From the NCBI GenBank assembly GCA_030674185.1, contig JAPXFY010000022.1, positions 745,535 through 809,534 of the forward strand: 64,000 nt of DNA. The letters are read 5' to 3'. This stretch comes from Monoplex corrugatus (taxonomy: Eukaryota; Mollusca; Gastropoda; Littorinimorpha; Ranellidae). The translations under genes and the position numbers were made by a program. A model generated the notes under the pieces. The model was not told the DNA's origin and made no database searches. It worked only from the letters and a program-made list of their open reading frames with translations. Below are positions 56,191 to 64,000 of this stretch, piece after piece (the stretch's first letter is position 1; each line of letters begins with the position of its first letter).

Positions 56191-56550
56191 GAGTTTGGTG
56201 TGATGACCATGTCTCTAGTCAGATACCTGGGTGAGTGTGCATATGCTGGTGTTGACATCTATACATCACGGCTGACTTCGTTCAAATGGCAGTGTTGACA
56301 TCTTCACATCACGTCTGACGTCAGCTTCAAGCTTGCTACTGACAGGCAAACCAGTGCATGGGGCTGCTTTAGTTTTGGTTTTCCTTCATCCCCCCTCCCC
56401 CACTACCACCATCACCTCTACTGCCTCCCATGCACCCAAAAGGGGTTTGTGGAATAACTTGACTCAACAACTGTTGCCACTGATGCAAATTTATTTAATC
56501 TTTTTTTTCTTCTGATGTAAAATTTGTTTTAAATACATACTCATGCACAC
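56191..56550. other. 3' UTR or downstream sequence
   Basis: Unique sequence, probably 3' UTR of the zinc-finger gene. No certain polyadenylation signal identified. Confidence 0.4.
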
Positions 56551-56578
56551 ATAACACACACACACACACACAACACAC

Positions 56579-56643
<65 letters not shown>

Positions 56644-56656
56644 CACACACACACAG

Positions 56657-56691
<35 letters not shown>

Positions 56692-56698
56692 CACAGAG
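56551..56698. repeat. (CA)n microsatellite
   Basis: Pure CA tract with few interruptions. Confidence 0.96.
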
Positions 56699-57240
56699 TA
56701 GAACATCATATGTCTACCTAACACATCACAGCAACCCAGTCCATTCAGTCAGCGACCCCCGCCCCCACCCCACTCCCCTCATCCTGCTGCCTTTGGACAA
56801 CTATGCTGAGAAAAACACCAATAGAGCAAGAACAGTGTACTGCAGGTTTTGCTGTGCAAGAACCGTTGTTCATGAATCACTCCAGTGACAGATGTGCACA
56901 ACTGACAGAGTTTTCGCTGAAGATCCAATGTCTGCTCTATCAGTGTGGAGGTAGAATTTCTGAACACACTGCGCAGAACATGTACTTGTGTGGATTTTGT
57001 CCCATCACATGAAAGTCAGAACGCCAAGAACATGTCAAATTGAAGACGAAGGGTGTTGTGTGGTTTGTGTCTAGACTGGCATCATCGCATCTAGTGACAC
57101 TGAAGTACTCTGGGTCAAACGTTATGCAGCTGGCATCTGTTGATACTGCCTCCTTCATGACTGACCCTTTACCTTTACCGACTGTTGGTGGGTCTTCTTA
57201 AGGCAGCATATTACCATTATGAGATGAAAAGTGTCAGATG
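56699..57240. other. Unique sequence, nothing certain
   Basis: Contains CTGCAGGTTTTGCTGTGCAA-type sequence with cysteine codons in two plus frames, vaguely like a transposase zinc-binding end, but no frame is long or convincing. May be an old repeat relic. Confidence 0.4.
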
Positions 57241-58905
57241 ACTTGTGGCTAGTACCCCATTTGACTGGTTAGTACCCCATTTGACTGGCTAGTACCCCAT
57301 TTGACTGGCTAGTACCCATTTGACTGGCTAGTACCCATTTGACTGGCTAGTACCCATTTGACTGGCTAGTACCCCATTTGACTGGCTAGTACCCATTTGA
57401 CTGGCTAGTACCCATTTGACTGGCTAGTACCCATTTGACTGGCTAGTACCCCATTTGACTGGCTAGTACCCATTTGACTAGTTAGTACCCCATTTGACTG
57501 GCTAGTACCCATTTGACTGGCTAGTACCCATTTGACTGGCTAGTACCCCATTTGACTGGCTAGTACCCCATTTGACTGGTTAGTACCCATTTGACTGGTT
57601 AGTACCCATTTGACTGGTTAGTACCCATTTGACTGGCTAGTACCCGTTTGACTGGCTAGTACCCATTTGATTGGCTATACCCATTTGACTGGTTAGTACC
57701 CATTTGACTGGCTAGTACCCCATTTGACTGGCTAGTACCCATTTGACTGACTAGTACCTGATTTGTGTGCCTAGTACCCATTTGACTGGCTAGTACCTGG
57801 TTTGTGTGGCTAGTACCCATTTGACTGGCTAGTACCTGGTTTGTGTGGCTAGTACCCATTTGACTGGTTAGTACCCATTTGACTGGCTAGAACCCCATTT
57901 GACTGGTTAGTACCCATTTGACTGGCTAGTACCCATTTGACTGGTTAGTACCCATTTGACTGGCTAGTACCCATTTTGACTGGTTAGTACCCATTTGACT
58001 GGCTAGTACCCATTTGACTGGCTAGTACCCCATTTGACTGGCTAGTACCCATTTGACTGGCTAGTACCTGATTTGTGTGGCTAGTACCCATTTGACTGGC
58101 TAGTACCTGGTTTGTGTGGCTAGTACCCATTTGACTGGCTAGTACCTGGTTTGTGTGGCTAGTACCCATTTGACTGGTTAGTACCCATTTGACTGGCTAG
58201 TACCCATTTGACTGGCTAGTACCCCATTTGACTGGTTAGTACCCCATTTGACTGGCTAGTACCCATTTGACTGACTAGTACCCATTTGACTGACTAGTAC
58301 CCATTTGACTGGCTAGTACCCATTTGACTGGTTAGTACCCATTTGACTGGCTAGTACCTGGTTTGTGTGGCTAGTACCTGGTTTGTGTGGCTAGTACCTG
58401 GTTTGTGTGGCTAGTACCCATTTGACTGGCTAGTACCTGGTTTGTGTGGCTAGTACCCATTGGTTAGTACCCCATTTGATTGGTTAGTACCCATTTGACT
58501 GGTTAATACCCATTTGACTGGCTAGAACCTCATTTGACTGGCTAGTACCCATTTGACTGACTAGTACCCATTTGACTGGTTAGTACCCATTTGACTGGTT
58601 AGTACCCATTTGACTGGCTAGTACCCATTTGACTGGCTAGTACCCATTTGACTGGTTAGTACCCATTTGACTGGCTAGTACCTGATTTGTGTGGCTAGTA
58701 CCCATTTGACTGGCTAGTACCTGGTTTGTGTGGCTAGTACCCATTTGACTGGCTAGTACCTGGTTTGTGTGGCTAGTACCCATTTGACTGGCTAGTACCC
58801 ATTTGACTGGTTAGTACCTGGTTTGTGTGGCTAGTACCCATTTGACTGGCTAGTACCCCATTTGACTGGTTAGTACCCATTTGATTGGCTAGAAACCCCA
58901 TTTGA
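57241..58905. repeat. 19-bp minisatellite, about 88 copies
   Basis: TAGTACCCATTTGACTGGC with a 20-bp form (CCCC) and an alternative unit TAGTACCTGGTTTGTGTGGC interspersed in clusters. Confidence 0.97.
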
Positions 58906-58979
58906 TTTGTAGCTTGTACATAACGCCTGTGAAAAAGTCCACCTGTGTTCTGCACAAAATACAGAATCTTCTGCCAAGA

Positions 58980-61275
58980 TACAGGATACCATTGGTGTCA
59001 TGGTGTTAGATACAGGATCTGTCACTGTTGTGTCAGGTACCGTGCAGGATCCTGTTAGTGTTATGGTGTCGGATACAGGATCCTGTAAGTATCATTGTGT
59101 CATGTACAGGATCCTGTTAATGTTATGGTGTCAGATATACAGGATCCTGTAAGTATTGTGTCAGGTACTGGATCCTGTTAATGTTATGGTGTCAGATATA
59201 CAGGATCCTGTAAGTATTGTGTCAGGTACTGGATCCTGTTAATGTTATGGTGTCAGATATACAGGATCCTGTAAGTATTGTGTCAGGTACTGGATCCTGT
59301 TAATGTTATGGTGTCAGATATACAGGATCCTGTAAGTATTGTGTCAGGTACTGGATCCTGTTAATGTTATGGTGTCAGATATACAGGATCCTGTAAGTAT
59401 TGTGTCAGGTACTGGATCCTGTTAATGTTATGGCGTCAGATACATGATACTGTTAAGTATCTTGTTAGATACAGGATCCTGTTAATGTAATGTTATGGCG
59501 TCAGATACATGATACTGTATCAGTGTGTTACAGGATCTTGTTAATGTTATTGTGTTAGATACACGATCCTGTTAATGTTATGGTGTTGGATACAGGATCC
59601 TGTTAATGTCATTGTGTTAAATACAGGATCCTGTCAATGTTACAGTGTTAAATACAGGATGATGTTAGTCATGATGTTAGATACAGGATTATGTTAATCA
59701 TGATGTTAGATACAGGATTCTGTCAAAGCCACAATGTTAGATACAGGATTATGTTAGTGTCATGTTAGATACAGGAATATGTTAGTGTCATGATGTTAGA
59801 TACAGGATTCTGTCAAAGGCACAATGTTAGATACAGGATTATGTTAGTGTCATGATGTTAGATACAGGATTCTGTTAGCATCATGATGTTAGATACAAGA
59901 TTATGTTAATCATGATGTTAGATACAAGATTATGTTAATCATGATGTTAGATACAGGATTCTGTCAAAGCCACAATGTTAGATACAGGATTGTGTTAGTG
60001 TCATGATGTTAGATACAGGATTGTGTTAGTGTCATGATGTTAGATACAGGATTCTGTTAGTGTCATGATGTTAGATACAGGATTCTGTTAAAGCCACAAT
60101 GTTAGATACAGGATTATGTTAGTGTCATGATGTTAGATACAGGATTCTGTTAGCATCATGATGTTAGATACAGGATTATGTTACCATCATGATGTTAGAT
60201 ACAGGATTATGTTAGTGTTATGATGTTAGACACAGGATTCTGTTAAAACCACAATGTTAGATACAGGATTGTGTTAGTGTCATGATGTTAGAAACAGGAT
60301 TCTGTTAAAGCCACAGTGTTAGACACAGGATTCTGTTAAAGCCACAATGTTAGACACAGGATTATGTTAGTGTCATGATGTTAGATACAGGATTCTGTTA
60401 GTGTCATGATGTTAGATACAGGATTCTGTTAGTGTCATGATGTTAGATACAGGATTATGTTATGTGTCATGATGTTAGATACAGGATTCTGTTAGTGTCA
60501 TGATGTTAGATACAGGATTCTGTTAGTGTCATGATGTTAGATACAGGATTCTGTTAGTGTCATGATGTTAGATACAGGATTCTGTTAGTGTCATGATGTT
60601 AGATACAGGATTCTGTTAGTGTCATGATGTTAGATACAGGATTCTGTTAGTGTCATGATGTTAGATACAGGATTATGTTAGTGTTATGATGTTAGATACA
60701 AGATTCTGTTAGCATCATGATGTTAGATACAGGATTATGTTAGTGTCATGATGTTAGATACAGGATTATGTTAGTGTCATGATGTTAGATACAGGATTAT
60801 GTTAGTGTCATGATGTTAGATACAGGATTATGTTAGTGTCATGATGTTAGATACAGGATTATGTTAGTGTCATGATGTTAGATACAGGATTATGTTAGTG
60901 TCATGATGTTAGATACAGGATTATGTTAGTGTCATGATGTTAGATACAGGATTATGTTAGTGTCATGATGTTAGACACAGGATTATGTTAGTGTCGTGAT
61001 GTTAGACACAGGATTATGTTAGTGTCATGATGTTAGACACAGGATTATGTTAGTGTCATGATGTTAGATACAGGATTATGTTAGTGTCATGATGTTAGAT
61101 ACAGGATTATGTTAGTGTCATGATGTTAGACACAGGATTATGTTAGTGTCATGATTTAGATACAGGATTATGTTAGTGTCATGATGTTAGACACAGGATT
61201 ATGTTAGTGTCATGATGTTAGATACAGGATCCTGTTAACATGATGTTAGATACAGGATCCTGTTAACGTGTTAGA
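58980..61275. repeat. 31-bp minisatellite, about 70 copies
   Basis: TGATGTTAGATACAGGATTC + TGTTAGTGTCA. The left part (59.0-59.6 kb) uses a 58-60-bp form with GGATCC, and the rest is regular with ATTATG/ATTCTG variants. Confidence 0.96.
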
Positions 61276-62187
61276 TAACAGCTGGTGCTGGATGCCCTGT
61301 GGGATACAAGATCCTGTAAATGTTTGATCTGTGTCTGTAGACCCGAAAAACAGATCATAAGATTGGGTGCAATGTCAGATATAGGATCATTGACTGTGTT
61401 GCTGTTAAACATGGAGTGGTGATCTGTTCTGAGCTATGACCACAAGATCTGATATCTGGAGTTCAGTTCCACAACTTCCAGCCTGCAGCATTTTAACCAG
61501 CTTTGCATCGTGACCCACGATCGTGGCTTTACCGTCCATTCGTATCTCTTTCTGAATACTTTCTGATCAATAAGGCCAATACAAATTGTCCAATCACAAG
61601 GCTTCTTTTGCATTGCCTCTACCTTCTTCTTGTCACATGGTCACAGTTTTTCTGTTCTTCAATGTCTACAAGTTTTCGCGCAAAAATGAGTGAGAATGGG
61701 GCTGATCGTGAGGCTGACAAGTTGGGACTCCTGTTGACAGTGATTTTGGTGATGATTATGAAGTAAACATGGCTTTGTTTTTGGTTCTAAATGTACAAGA
61801 GAGGTTTGAGCACATGATGAAGGGTATTTGTAGCACATCAGTCATTGATGGAATGTGGGTTGTCATTCAGTTTGGCCTGTTTGATTCTACTTTAAATTGC
61901 ATGTGTGCGGATGTGTTTTTCTTTATTCTTACACTCTGTAATTTCACTTTCTCCTGCAAACAGGCATTTATTTTACTTCTATTGTGCAGTTCAGGATTTC
62001 TCTTTTCTAAATATATGTATACTTTTCTAGGAAATGTTTTCACGAGAGCAAAAATTAAAAACAGTTAGTACTCATTGACAAGTTGGCCACACATGTTTAC
62101 ACATGGCATCTCACCCCACAACACACATTTACACGGAACAGATGATGGATTTGCAGCCTTAGACTGGCAGAGAAATGAGACACTCAC
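61276..62187. other. Unique sequence downstream of array
   Basis: About 900 bp of non-repetitive sequence including GTCCAATCACAAGG (CCAAT-like) at about 61598 and a short plus frame MSENGADREADKLGLL at 61687. Nothing firmly identified. Confidence 0.4.
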
Positions 62188-62257
62188 TGGTTTTGGCTTT
62201 CTTAGCGGTTGTTTTAGCTCTCTTCTTTCCGCTTTCCTGACTACCACTGGCTGCTGC
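62188..62257 (-). CDS. Possible small Lys/Ala-rich exon
   Basis: On the minus strand (GT)n then GATCCAACAG precedes codons for [20 protein letters not shown] + AKT, ending ACCA|GTGAGT (GT at 62187-62186). Both splice signals are good and the composition (basic, low complexity) suits a nuclear protein tail. No neighbouring exon is identified and the LINE lies immediately upstream. Tentative. Confidence 0.35.
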
Positions 62258-62264
62258 CTGTTGG

Positions 62265-64000
<1,736 letters not shown>

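Noticed and set aside
61769..62068. 99-codon hydrophobic plus-strand frame (possible membrane protein)
   Set aside because: Starts mid-sequence without splice or promoter support; its Phe/Leu/Ile composition reflects T-rich DNA.

Overview
This window is eukaryotic nuclear DNA, most likely from a marine invertebrate and probably a mollusc, though the species cannot be read from the sequence. The evidence is spliced genes with GT/AG introns, many non-LTR retrotransposons of the RTE-like and CR1/L2-like types, tRNA-derived SINEs, piggyBac-type DNA transposons and their MITEs, and an alternative NADH dehydrogenase, a gene kept by only some animal lineages. Roughly half the window is tandem repeat.

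Layout. The left part (about 1-18 kb) is the 5' portion of a minus-strand gene for a mitochondrial type II NADH dehydrogenase. Three coding exons are visible (17541-17763, 15134-15311, 2194-2419) with matching phases, and the rest lies beyond base 1. The 12.7-kb second intron holds minisatellites, a tRNA-derived SINE next to a retroelement nuclease fragment, and two adjacent TIR transposons (6139-9057 and 9068-13880), each with a nested piggyBac-type element. The second TIR element is mostly a satellite-like array with an 18-bp box repeated about every 180 bp. ADAT2 (tRNA adenosine deaminase subunit) lies just upstream on the same strand (18399-18905). The stretch 19-26 kb is minisatellites, LINE fragments and MITEs.

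From about 26.1 kb a CpG-containing promoter-like region with NRF1-like and CRE motifs precedes a plus-strand gene of eight predicted coding exons (26593-55874, about 483 aa). The protein has N-terminal C2H2-type zinc fingers, a leucine-zipper coiled coil and a basic C-terminus. I do not recognise the family, but it looks like a nuclear DNA-binding protein. Its introns hold two nearly complete LINEs (33477-37675 minus; 40900-44286 plus), four MITE copies or relics and large minisatellites (45.7-49.4 and 49.4-51.2 kb). Downstream are two more large arrays (57.2-61.3 kb), a possible small minus-strand exon and a CR1/L2-like LINE that runs off the window end.

The most unusual pattern is that at least five minisatellites are built from sequence spanning a functional gene boundary: the exon-1 donor, the exon-2 donor region and the exon-3 acceptor of the dehydrogenase gene, and the exon-7 acceptor and the stop codon of the zinc-finger gene. 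The first four put many copies of splice-site-like sequence into the neighbouring introns; the fifth places copies of the coding end in the 3' UTR.
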